Shown: positions 25,626 to 32,943 of the stretch, piece by piece
How the letters are laid out: every line of letters begins with the position of its first letter
Numbering within the stretch: the first letter of the stretch is position 1
Assembly: GCF_037893185.1 (NCBI RefSeq)
Contig: NZ_CP140772.1
Location: 6,750,001 to 6,814,000, forward strand
Direction of reading: 5' to 3'
From: Chitinophaga sp. 180180018-3
GTDB taxonomy: Bacteria > Bacteroidota > Bacteroidia > Chitinophagales > Chitinophagaceae
DNA: 64,000 nt
Program-made: the position numbers and the translations under genes
Notes under the pieces: generated by a model
What the model saw: only the letters and a program-made list of their open reading frames with translations
Told to the model about the DNA's origin: nothing
Databases searched by the model: none

Positions 25626-27029
25626 ATGAAAATTGCATTTCATGGCGCCGCGCGCACCGTTACAGGATCAAAGCATCTGATCACACTTAAGAATGGTAAA
25701 AAGATTTTAATGGACTGCGGCATGTTCCAGGGTATGGGACACGACACGGATTCCCTTAACAGGGATTTCGGGTTTAATCCGGAGGAGATCACCTATATGG
25801 TGCTTTCTCACGCCCACATCGACCATTCCGGCCTCATTCCACGACTGGTAAAAATGGGCTACAACGGACCAATCTATTGTACCCCTGCCACCAGGGATAT
25901 GACGGAGATCCTGCTCCTTGATTCTGCAGAGATCCAGCAGGATGATGTGAAATTCACCAATAAAAAAATGGCGCAACAGGGCCTCCCTTATGTACAGCCA
26001 CTGTACAGTGTGGAGGACGCCAAAAATGCGATCCATTCACTTAAACCAATTGGATATAATACCTGGACGAATATAGATCCGGATGTTCAGCTGATGTTTA
26101 CAGATGCCGGACATATTGTAGGAGCTGCTTCTATGCATTTACGCATCACAGAAAACGGCAAAACAGAACAAATCACCTTCAGCGGGGATATAGGCCGGTA
26201 TAACGATGCGATCCTGAAATCGCCGGCTACCTTTTCGCAGGCGGATTATATCCTGATTGAATCTACCTATGGCAGTACATTACACGCGGATGCCAAACCA
26301 TCCGATGATGAATTGCTGCGGTACATACAGGAAACCTGTGTTGAAAAGAAAGGTAAACTAATCATCCCTGCCTTCAGCGTGGGCAGAACACAAGAGCTCC
26401 TTTACACCCTGAATAATGCACAGTTGAAAGGTACCTTACCTAAGGTGGATATTTTTGTAGACAGTCCTCTTTCTACAGAAGCTACAGAGGTTACCAAAGC
26501 GCACCCTGAAGTGTTTAATAAAGAAGTTTCCAACCTGCTGAAAACAGACGATGATCCTTTCGATTTTCCGGGCCTGCACTACATTAAATCAGTGGATGAA
26601 TCCAAATCACTGAACTTCCGCAAAGAGCCCTGTGTGATCATATCTGCTTCAGGAATGGCGGAAGCCGGGCGTGTAAAACATCATATCGCCAACAATATCG
26701 ATGAGCCGCAAAATACCATCCTGATAGTAGGATACTGCGAGCCTGAATCATTAGGTGGGCGCCTGATGCGCGGGGCTAAAGAAGTTTCCATTTACGGTAC
26801 AAAATATGAAGTGAAGGCAGAAGTAGGCGTTATCCGCTCTATGAGTGCGCATGGCGACTATGAAGATCTGAGCCAGTGGCTGGCCTGCCAGGATCCACGG
26901 GAAGTAAAAAAATTGTTCCTCGTACATGGAGAATACGAAGTACAACAAATTTTCCGCAACTGGTTACTCAAGAAAGGATTCCTGGATATTGAAATTCCGG
27001 AACGCCATTATGAGATCGGGTTGGCCTGA
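25626..27029 (+). CDS. MBL-fold beta-CASP hydrolase (CPSF-type)
   Basis: Metallo-beta-lactamase fold protein of the beta-CASP group, 467 aa. Metal motif 2 is H62-A-H-I-D-H67 (D66), and further ligands lie in TFSGDIGRYND and the C-terminal SAHGDYEDLS. The beta-CASP segment contains IIPAFSVGRTQELLY and the SGMAEAGRVKHH stretch. In archaea and eukaryotes such proteins are RNA nucleases (CPSF73-like); bacterial single-gene versions are presumed RNA-processing or general phosphodiesterases. No KH or other RNA-binding domain is fused. It lies 33 nt after the DUF4442 gene and converges on the propeller kinase gene only 6 nt away. Confidence 0.9.
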   Translation: MKIAFHGAARTVTGSKHLITLKNGKKILMDCGMFQGMGHDTDSLNRDFGFNPEEITYMVLSHAHIDHSGLIPRLVKMGYNGPIYCTPATRDMTEILLLDSAEIQQDDVKFTNKKMAQQGLPYVQPLYSVEDAKNAIHSLKPIGYNTWTNIDPDVQLMFTDAGHIVGAASMHLRITENGKTEQITFSGDIGRYNDAILKSPATFSQADYILIESTYGSTLHADAKPSDDELLRYIQETCVEKKGKLIIPAFSVGRTQELLYTLNNAQLKGTLPKVDIFVDSPLSTEATEVTKAHPEVFNKEVSNLLKTDDDPFDFPGLHYIKSVDESKSLNFRKEPCVIISASGMAEAGRVKHHIANNIDEPQNTILIVGYCEPESLGGRLMRGAKEVSIYGTKYEVKAEVGVIRSMSAHGDYEDLSQWLACQDPREVKKLFLVHGEYEVQQIFRNWLLKKGFLDIEIPERHYEIGLA

Positions 27030-27035
27030 TAACTA

Positions 27036-30000
27036 TCAACCTTCCACCAGTGGGAACCAGAGGTTAGCCCTGGTTCCCCTGGCTTTTCCTTCTTCATCCA
27101 CTAAATCTTCTATATCAAAACTGGCATCTACATTAAACCGGTTGTTGTAAATGGAAAGCCGGTCGCGGGTAATCTGGAGGCCGCGCGACTGATGTCCCGG
27201 TTTATTCGCTTTCTTTATAGCAGTGGCCTTTTCGCGGCCTACCCCATTATCTTCGATCGTGCAAAGTATACGATCGCCTACTATTCTGAAAGTAATGGTT
27301 ACCTTCCCTTTGCTTTTATCATGTACTAACCCATGCCAGATGGCATTTTCCACGAAAGGCTGAACAACCATCGTGGGCACTTCCACCATATTGGCATCCA
27401 GCTCAGGATCTACAATGATCTCATATTCGAACTCATCTGTAAACCTTAATTTTTCCAGTTCCAGGTAGTTCTCCAGTACGCTTACTTCCTGTGCTACGGT
27501 AGTATGATTCAGCTGCGAATTATCCAGCACATTACGGATCAGTTTTGCAAAGCGACTCAGGTAGGATAATGCCTGCTCAGTTTCACTTTTCATCATGAAT
27601 GTTTGAATGGAGTTCAGCGCATTGAAAATGAAATGCGGATTCATCTGTGCACGCAGCGCTTTCATCTCCAGCTGTGCTATCTGTTGCTGAATGGCTTCCC
27701 GCTGTTTTACTTCTTTCCTGACACTGGCAATACGCATCTTATAATACATATATGCCAGCGTCAGTACAATCAACAAACATAATACCCTGAACCAGCCTGT
27801 TTGCCAGAAAGCCGGCTGTATGAAAATATTCAGGGTGGTAACGTGATCCGAAAAAGTACCCACGCTGTTTACTGCCTTCACTTTAAACTTATAGTGCCCT
27901 GGCGGCAGATTGGTATACTTAGCCATCAGCAGGTTATCAGCAGGCACCCAGCTTTCATCTACACCTTCCATCTGGTAGTAATACAACGTTCGCTCGTGGT
28001 GGTATTGCAGGCTCTTAAACTCAATGGTGACGAAGTTTTGCTTATAGCTGAGTACCACCGGTACACTGTCCTGCAGCGCTGCCTGTATCAGCACTACGCT
28101 ATCCATTGCCTTCAGATTCAGAATAGCCACATCAGGCGGAGGCGGTGCTACCAGCAGGCTTTGCGGGTCAAGTACCACAATATGCTCCGATGCACCAATA
28201 AGTAATTTCCCGTTTTTGAGCTTCAGGATGCGGCGCCTCACCTTGCGGGCATTATCAATAATATCGTCTGTTTGTACAAAAGTTTCCAATTTATCTGCTA
28301 CAACGTCGTACCTGTAAAATCCATACTGTGCTGTAAACCAGATCTTCCCTGGTTCATCTTCTTCCATGCTCAGTACCCATTGATCAAACAGCATATCGTT
28401 AATCACTACGGGCCTGCTGGTATGACGAAGGGTGTTACAAATCCAGAGCCCGTGGTCTGTTCCGGCCAACAGGATGCTGTCATTGTAACGTTGCAAACAG
28501 GTGATATTACTATAGCCATGATCTTTCCACTCAAATATCTGCCGCGACGTTATCCTGCGTTGCCGGATGTCGAAGCGCATCAGCCCGGCGCTGCTGGAGC
28601 CTAGCCACAATATGGAATCCCCCTCAGGGATGATGTCCATCAAAGAAACCTGGTGTTTTATTGAATCGGTGATCTCATGATACAAACGGAAAGTGTTTGC
28701 CTGAGGATTCCAGCTTGCGAGCCCTCGTTTATACAAACCAATCCATACCAGCGTGTCGCTCTGTGGCTCCAGGTGCAGGATCGTTTGCTCAAACAATAAG
28801 GGAGAAGTGAGATGTTTGTCGAATTTACCAGTATGCGGATTGAAAACAGACAGATTACCATTCTCCTGCCCCACCAGTATTGCTCCATTCGTTAATTCAG
28901 CGAAGGTCCATACCTGGCTTCTTTCTTCGGGAAGACTTTCCGCCGGCTGCCCGTTGCTCGTATGCATGTAGCTCCTGAGCAGGTTCTGAGCTGAGTCCAG
29001 CCGGCTGAATCCTTTTCCCCAGTACCCCACATATATGTCGCCGTTAGTTGCCTGATAGATACCGGTTACTTCGGCTGCAGGCAGGTGTTCACGAGTATTA
29101 TTAAAGACAGTATAGCTATTGAGCACCCGGAAGGAGTTGTTGTGCAGACTGAGGATATTCACACCATGGTCTGTTCCTATCCACAGATGCCCTTCCCGGT
29201 CGCTCATAAAGCAGTTGGTTTCATAGTCATAATGCAAGCCTTTCTCCGCAGTATTATCAGCTATGATATTAATATCAATAAGACCAGTACGCCTATTCAT
29301 CCTGAAAATGCCGCTCCTTTCGGTAGCTACCCACAAATTTTTCTCATGGTCTGTTACCAGGTCGAAAATAGCATCCATCGCCGGCACATTCTTTCCGGCT
29401 ATGGCAGGCGGTGTTTGAAAGGGATAACTCTTCATTTCCCGCGAAACGGGGTTGTAGCAGTACAGGCACCCATTGCGGGCAGCCAGCCAGATCTGATGTT
29501 GCGGGTCGGTAAATATTTTCTTAAACGTATCATCAATACCGAATACCGGTAGCTGCTGCGGATTATTCCCCGCACTGAAGAGTTGTTTCCGTTCCCTGTC
29601 GAGTATATAGAGGCCGTGCTTTCCACTCAGCCAAAGATTACCGGCTTCGTCTTCCATAATGGCATCCATCATTTGAATCCGCTCTGCTTCCGGGATCACA
29701 GTGGCGGGGTGGAAGGATTGAGTTTTCTCGTCCAGCTTCAGCAGTCCGTTGTGTGTGGTAGCCCAAATTACTCCTTTGTGGTCCTCTACAATCTGACTGC
29801 ATTGCAATCCCTCCGGGCGTACATCACGGTCTATTACTGCGAGTATGCGTACCCGCTCTGTAACCGGATCGTATACACGAATATTATCAGGGGTGCCCAT
29901 CCAGATGCGTCCTTTCCTGTCTTCACACAGGCAGATATCATCATAATAAATAGACCCCGGTACTTTATCGAAACTGGCTACCGTTACCAGGTTGGCACCA

Positions 30001-30242
30001 TCATAGCGTTGCAGGGCTGTACTGGCAATCCAGACAAAGCCTTTACTGTCCTGCATGATAGCAGATACATGATTGCTGGCGAGTCCGTTGCTGATATCAA
30101 GATGAACAAAATTATAAGCGATTCTTCCGGGATGTTGTGCGGTGGCAACAGACAGGCATACAGTTCCCTGCAACAGGATCAAGAAAAACCTGATTGCAAG
30201 CCATTGTGCTGCGATATATGCCTTTGCGGAATGCCGGATCAT
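27036..30242 (-). CDS. Regulator-propeller sensor with LytS-type histidine kinase
   Basis: Membrane sensor kinase, 1068 aa. A hydrophobic N-terminus leads to periplasmic two-component-regulator propeller repeats (residues ~40-700; recurrent GFVWIAS, GRIWMGT, GNLWLSG, GHLWIGT units), then a Y_Y_Y domain (~715-790; LPPGHYKFKVKAVN), one transmembrane helix (~808-828), a short coiled coil and a His_kinase domain (H870 in AQMNPHFIFNALNSI) with an ATPase N box (ENAIWHGL) and G box (IEDNGVGREKA). This architecture normally pairs with a LytTR response regulator encoded next to it. None is present: upstream is a MerR gene and downstream a convergent hydrolase gene. Ligands of such propellers are usually glycans; here none is indicated. 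Confidence 0.93.
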   Translation of the reverse strand: MIRHSAKAYIAAQWLAIRFFLILLQGTVCLSVATAQHPGRIAYNFVHLDISNGLASNHVSAIMQDSKGFVWIASTALQRYDGANLVTVASFDKVPGSIYYDDICLCEDRKGRIWMGTPDNIRVYDPVTERVRILAVIDRDVRPEGLQCSQIVEDHKGVIWATTHNGLLKLDEKTQSFHPATVIPEAERIQMMDAIMEDEAGNLWLSGKHGLYILDRERKQLFSAGNNPQQLPVFGIDDTFKKIFTDPQHQIWLAARNGCLYCYNPVSREMKSYPFQTPPAIAGKNVPAMDAIFDLVTDHEKNLWVATERSGIFRMNRRTGLIDINIIADNTAEKGLHYDYETNCFMSDREGHLWIGTDHGVNILSLHNNSFRVLNSYTVFNNTREHLPAAEVTGIYQATNGDIYVGYWGKGFSRLDSAQNLLRSYMHTSNGQPAESLPEERSQVWTFAELTNGAILVGQENGNLSVFNPHTGKFDKHLTSPLLFEQTILHLEPQSDTLVWIGLYKRGLASWNPQANTFRLYHEITDSIKHQVSLMDIIPEGDSILWLGSSSAGLMRFDIRQRRITSRQIFEWKDHGYSNITCLQRYNDSILLAGTDHGLWICNTLRHTSRPVVINDMLFDQWVLSMEEDEPGKIWFTAQYGFYRYDVVADKLETFVQTDDIIDNARKVRRRILKLKNGKLLIGASEHIVVLDPQSLLVAPPPPDVAILNLKAMDSVVLIQAALQDSVPVVLSYKQNFVTIEFKSLQYHHERTLYYYQMEGVDESWVPADNLLMAKYTNLPPGHYKFKVKAVNSVGTFSDHVTTLNIFIQPAFWQTGWFRVLCLLIVLTLAYMYYKMRIASVRKEVKQREAIQQQIAQLEMKALRAQMNPHFIFNALNSIQTFMMKSETEQALSYLSRFAKLIRNVLDNSQLNHTTVAQEVSVLENYLELEKLRFTDEFEYEIIVDPELDANMVEVPTMVVQPFVENAIWHGLVHDKSKGKVTITFRIVGDRILCTIEDNGVGREKATAIKKANKPGHQSRGLQITRDRLSIYNNRFNVDASFDIEDLVDEEGKARGTRANLWFPLVEG

Positions 30243-30385
30243 TGGTAATCATAATAAATTTACTAAATGTTGCTGTTAAGTCGTTACATGGGGGAAAGAA
30301 TGATAGTACAGGACAGTTCCCCCCGTTAATTTTTATTATGTTTAGGCAAAGTCGATATGAACATTACTGCGAGTTGGCGTACAAA

Positions 30386-30745
30386 CTAGCGTTTACTGAT
30401 ATTCTGCATACATATAGCTATTTGTCGTTTCATGGCATTTAGCTCCTGAATCTTTTCGTCAATCTGCAACAGCTTCCTGCTCAAAACCTCTATCTGGGCT
30501 TTCTTACTAATAGTTTTCAGATACCATGCATCAATGACCTCCTTAATCTCATTTAAAGTAAATCCCACGGCTTTTGCCATCTGAATAAATCTCAATTTAT
30601 CTATAACATCATCTCCATAATACAAATAGTTGTTCGTTTTTACTTCTGGCTTTTTCTCCCCTTTTATAAGACCGGATTTTTCATAGAAACGGATGGTACC
30701 TATTGGAATGCCTGTTTCTTTGGAAAGTTGATTAATCAGTTTCAT
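30386..30745 (-). CDS. MerR-family transcriptional regulator
   Basis: 119-aa DNA-binding regulator. The winged-helix region reads LINQLSKETGIPIGTIRFYE, continuing to KSGLIKGEKKPEVKTNNYLYYG; the recognition helix and RFYEK...GLI are classic MerR. The C-terminal half is a coiled coil (DEKIQELNAMKRQI) with one Cys near the end, so there is no obvious metal-binding Cys set. It is divergent from the epoxide-hydrolase-like gene and probably controls both through the dyad at 30769-30783. The inducer is unknown. Confidence 0.9.
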   Translation of the reverse strand: MKLINQLSKETGIPIGTIRFYEKSGLIKGEKKPEVKTNNYLYYGDDVIDKLRFIQMAKAVGFTLNEIKEVIDAWYLKTISKKAQIEVLSRKLLQIDEKIQELNAMKRQIAICMQNISKR

Positions 30746-30768
30746 TCTTAAAAATAATTAAACTATAT

Positions 30769-30813
30769 AGTATACTGCATACTTTTTGGTATCAAAAGTA
30801 TTATCTAAGTTTG
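30769..30813 (+). promoter_or_regulatory. Operator dyad and promoter of the divergent hydrolase gene
   Basis: AGTAT-5-ATACT (30769-30783) is a perfect dyad in the MerR/hydrolase intergenic region. TTTG (30785-30788), 17 nt, then TAAGTTTG (30806-30813) form a good Bacteroidota promoter. Its position supports translation starting at ATG 30848 rather than the upstream TTG. Confidence 0.5.
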
Positions 30814-30847
30814 GTAAAACAAATTGCGCGATATAAAAATCACTAAG

Positions 30848-31723
30848 ATGTATTCAGATCAGGAATTGTTAAAAATGCTCCCCGGTTATACTAACCAGTA
30901 TGCAGAGGCAAACGGCATCAGATTGCACTACGTGGAAGGCGGCGTGGGCGAGGCATTAGTTTTGATTCCGGGCTGGCCGGAAAACTGGTGGGCGTACCAT
31001 AAGATAATGCCTTTACTCTCTTTAAAATATAGCGTACTTGTCGTGGAACCAAGGGGTATGGGCAGCTCCGAAAAGCCATTAGCCGGTTATGATAAGAAAA
31101 ACATGGCAAAGGATATATATGAATTGGCTCAAAAATCGGGTCATCGTAAAATTCATATCTGTGGGCACGATATTGGTGCTCATGTAGCATTCAGTTTTGC
31201 TGCCAATTACCAGGAAGCAACCGGTAAGTTAATAATGTTGGATACACCACATCCCGATGAAACAATGTATCAGCTGCCAATGTTACCCATTACCGGAATG
31301 AACTATACTTATCCGTGGTGGCTTGCTTTTAACCAGGTAAAAGAGCTTCCGGAAGTACTTTTAGCAGGAAGAATGAGAGTTGTAATCGACTGGATTTTTA
31401 AGTCGTTACTAAATAATCAAAACAGTTTAAGTGATTTCGATAAAGGCGTCTATAGCCATGCTTACGACAGCACTGAAGATATCCGCGCTTCTAACGCATG
31501 GTATCAGGCATTCGCACAGGATATTCAGGACAGTAAAGCTTACCCAAAGATTAAAACTCCGGTACTCGGTATAGCCTGTAGTAACAGTTATGAAATGTTA
31601 AGCGCTTCGCTCACTAAATTCGCTACGGATATAAGTATGAAAAAAATTGAAGATAGCGGGCATTTTTTGCTTGCTGAAAAGCCGGAAGAAGTAGCAGCGC
31701 AGATAATGGAATTTTTAGGATAA
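30848..31723 (+). CDS. Alpha/beta hydrolase, epoxide-hydrolase-like
   Basis: 291-aa cytoplasmic hydrolase. The nucleophile elbow is GHDIGAH with Asp (D108) instead of Ser, as in epoxide hydrolases and haloalkane dehalogenases. The oxyanion-hole segment is PGWPENWWAYH, DxRG-like VEPRGMGSS follows, and the catalytic His lies in DSGHFLLAEKP. An upstream TTG at 30824 could extend the frame by eight residues, but the promoter at 30785-30813 argues for ATG 30848. It is divergently paired with a MerR regulator, which suggests inducible expression by a toxic or aromatic compound. Whether it acts on epoxides or haloalkanes cannot be read from sequence. Confidence 0.9.
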   Translation: MYSDQELLKMLPGYTNQYAEANGIRLHYVEGGVGEALVLIPGWPENWWAYHKIMPLLSLKYSVLVVEPRGMGSSEKPLAGYDKKNMAKDIYELAQKSGHRKIHICGHDIGAHVAFSFAANYQEATGKLIMLDTPHPDETMYQLPMLPITGMNYTYPWWLAFNQVKELPEVLLAGRMRVVIDWIFKSLLNNQNSLSDFDKGVYSHAYDSTEDIRASNAWYQAFAQDIQDSKAYPKIKTPVLGIACSNSYEMLSASLTKFATDISMKKIEDSGHFLLAEKPEEVAAQIMEFLG

Positions 31724-31761
31724 GGGTAAGCACATTCCTGAAACATAAATATAAGAATGCT

Positions 31762-31800
31762 CAAAAAAAAGAACGCATCGAAAGTAAATTCGATGCGTTC
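31762..31800 (-). terminator. Terminator of tRNA-Glu copy 1
   Basis: Perfect stem GAACGCATCGAA/TTCGATGCGTTC with a 6-nt loop, followed on the minus strand by eight T residues. It lies 11 nt after the tRNA 3' end. Confidence 0.85.
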
Positions 31801-31811
31801 AACATTTCTTG

Positions 31812-31883
31812 TACCACGTACGGGAATCGAACCCGTGATTCCTCCGTGAAAGGGAGGCGTCTTAACCCCTTGACCAACGCGGC
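31812..31883 (-). tRNA. tRNA-Glu (UUC), copy 1
   Basis: 72 nt including the discriminator base. The anticodon stem CCTCC/GGAGG encloses the loop CTTTCAC, giving anticodon UUC. The T-arm reads ACGGGTTCGAATCCCGT and the 7-bp acceptor stem GCCGCGT/ACGTGGT contains G-U pairs. CCA is not encoded. Identical to the copy at 42508-42579. Confidence 0.95.
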
Positions 31884-31910
31884 GTTTTCGTTTGGGATTG
31901 CAAAGATAGG

Positions 31911-31918
31911 AAAACATT
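31911..31918 (-). promoter_or_regulatory. -7 box of tRNA-Glu copy 1
   Basis: TATCTTTG on the minus strand, 27 nt upstream of the tRNA. The following CAATCCCAAA is shared with copy 2. Confidence 0.5.
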
Positions 31919-31968
31919 TTACAATCCAAAATTTTTTTTCACTTCTTCAGCCAAAGAAAACCATCCTG

Positions 31969-32652
31969 CTATTTAAGTCCTGCTATGAGGTTAACGGTCA
32001 GTGCCACCACAAAGGTATTCAGGATAAAAGACAATAACCCGTGCGCCAGTGCTGTACGCCTGATCACTCTCCCGCTGATTTCCACATCAGATACCTGGAA
32101 AGTCATCCCGATCACGAAAGCGAAATAGGCAAAGTCGAGGTAATCCGGCTTCTTTTCTCTCGGGAATTCCAGTCCGCCCGCATGTCTTGTTTGATCCTCT
32201 TTATCGTTATCATAATAAAGGTTCGCATAATGAAAAGTCAACGTGGTATGCACCATCGTCCACGATGCCAGTATCCCGGTGATCGCTACCGGCAGGTACA
32301 GGATTTTCGACAAACCTGTTACCTCATTTGTGAGCACCAGCAATAGCACAATTACAAGACTGGCTACTGCGGCACCGATCACCGAAAAGGAAACGAAGAT
32401 CCTGCTTCCATCGTCGATCGTTGCCCAGGTCCGGATATGCTCGGCTGAACGATTGTAAAAAATAATCCAGCCGGTAGTGATATGTGCCAATGCAAATACA
32501 TCCCATAGTAATGCATACAGTACCAGCGGATGCAGATTCAGCTGCAACAACCAGCATAGCAGCCATACTCCCAGGGTAACCCCCAGACTTATCATTACCC
32601 GGTTCATTGGACGCATGTCCAGCAATACCTTAACAGCTTTTTTTTTCCCCAT
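31969..32652 (-). CDS. DUF1345 membrane protein
   Basis: 227-aa integral membrane protein with about five hydrophobic helices. The family hallmark is near the C-terminus: GLEFPREKKPDYLDFAYFAF, then VIGMTFQVSDVEISG. DUF1345 proteins are small inner-membrane proteins of unknown function, resembling the channel-like region of potassium channels. The N-terminus is basic (MGKKKAVK), consistent with cytoplasmic orientation. Its 3' end lies about 85 nt from the tRNA-Glu gene; no operon partner. Confidence 0.85.
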   Translation of the reverse strand: MGKKKAVKVLLDMRPMNRVMISLGVTLGVWLLCWLLQLNLHPLVLYALLWDVFALAHITTGWIIFYNRSAEHIRTWATIDDGSRIFVSFSVIGAAVASLVIVLLLVLTNEVTGLSKILYLPVAITGILASWTMVHTTLTFHYANLYYDNDKEDQTRHAGGLEFPREKKPDYLDFAYFAFVIGMTFQVSDVEISGRVIRRTALAHGLLSFILNTFVVALTVNLIAGLK

Positions 32653-32729
32653 TGTTTTATTCTGACTTGTAACCTTAAAGATAAATATATCAGCGTTCTG
32701 AATTATATTCCTACAAATTTAGTGGACTA

Positions 32730-32760
32730 TTGTTCAGATCATACTATTTAAGTACCTTAG
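32730..32760 (+). promoter_or_regulatory. Promoter of the TonB-receptor gene
   Basis: TTG (32730-32732), 20 nt, then TACCTTAG (32753-32760), one mismatch to TAnnTTTG. It implies a leader of about 180 nt before the receptor ATG. Confidence 0.4.
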
Positions 32761-32782
32761 CAAGATAATAATCATCAACCAA

Positions 32783-32857
32783 ATGAATACTACGATCCGG
32801 CCTGTTTTCCGGTATTGTGCCGGATATTATCAGCAATGCCTTCGGGCTATGAAATAA
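32783..32857 (+). other. Possible leader ORF, 24 codons
   Basis: ATG to TAA frame encoding MNTTIRPVFRYCAGYYQQCL plus four residues, within the receptor leader and downstream of its promoter. No Shine-Dalgarno and no recognisable homology; it may be chance. Confidence 0.2.
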
Positions 32858-32943
32858 TTTTAAATCAACCAAACAAACGTCTTTATCCCCTGTTTACTAT
32901 TTGATCCTCTGTAGAAGATCATCTCACCATTAAAAACTATAGT

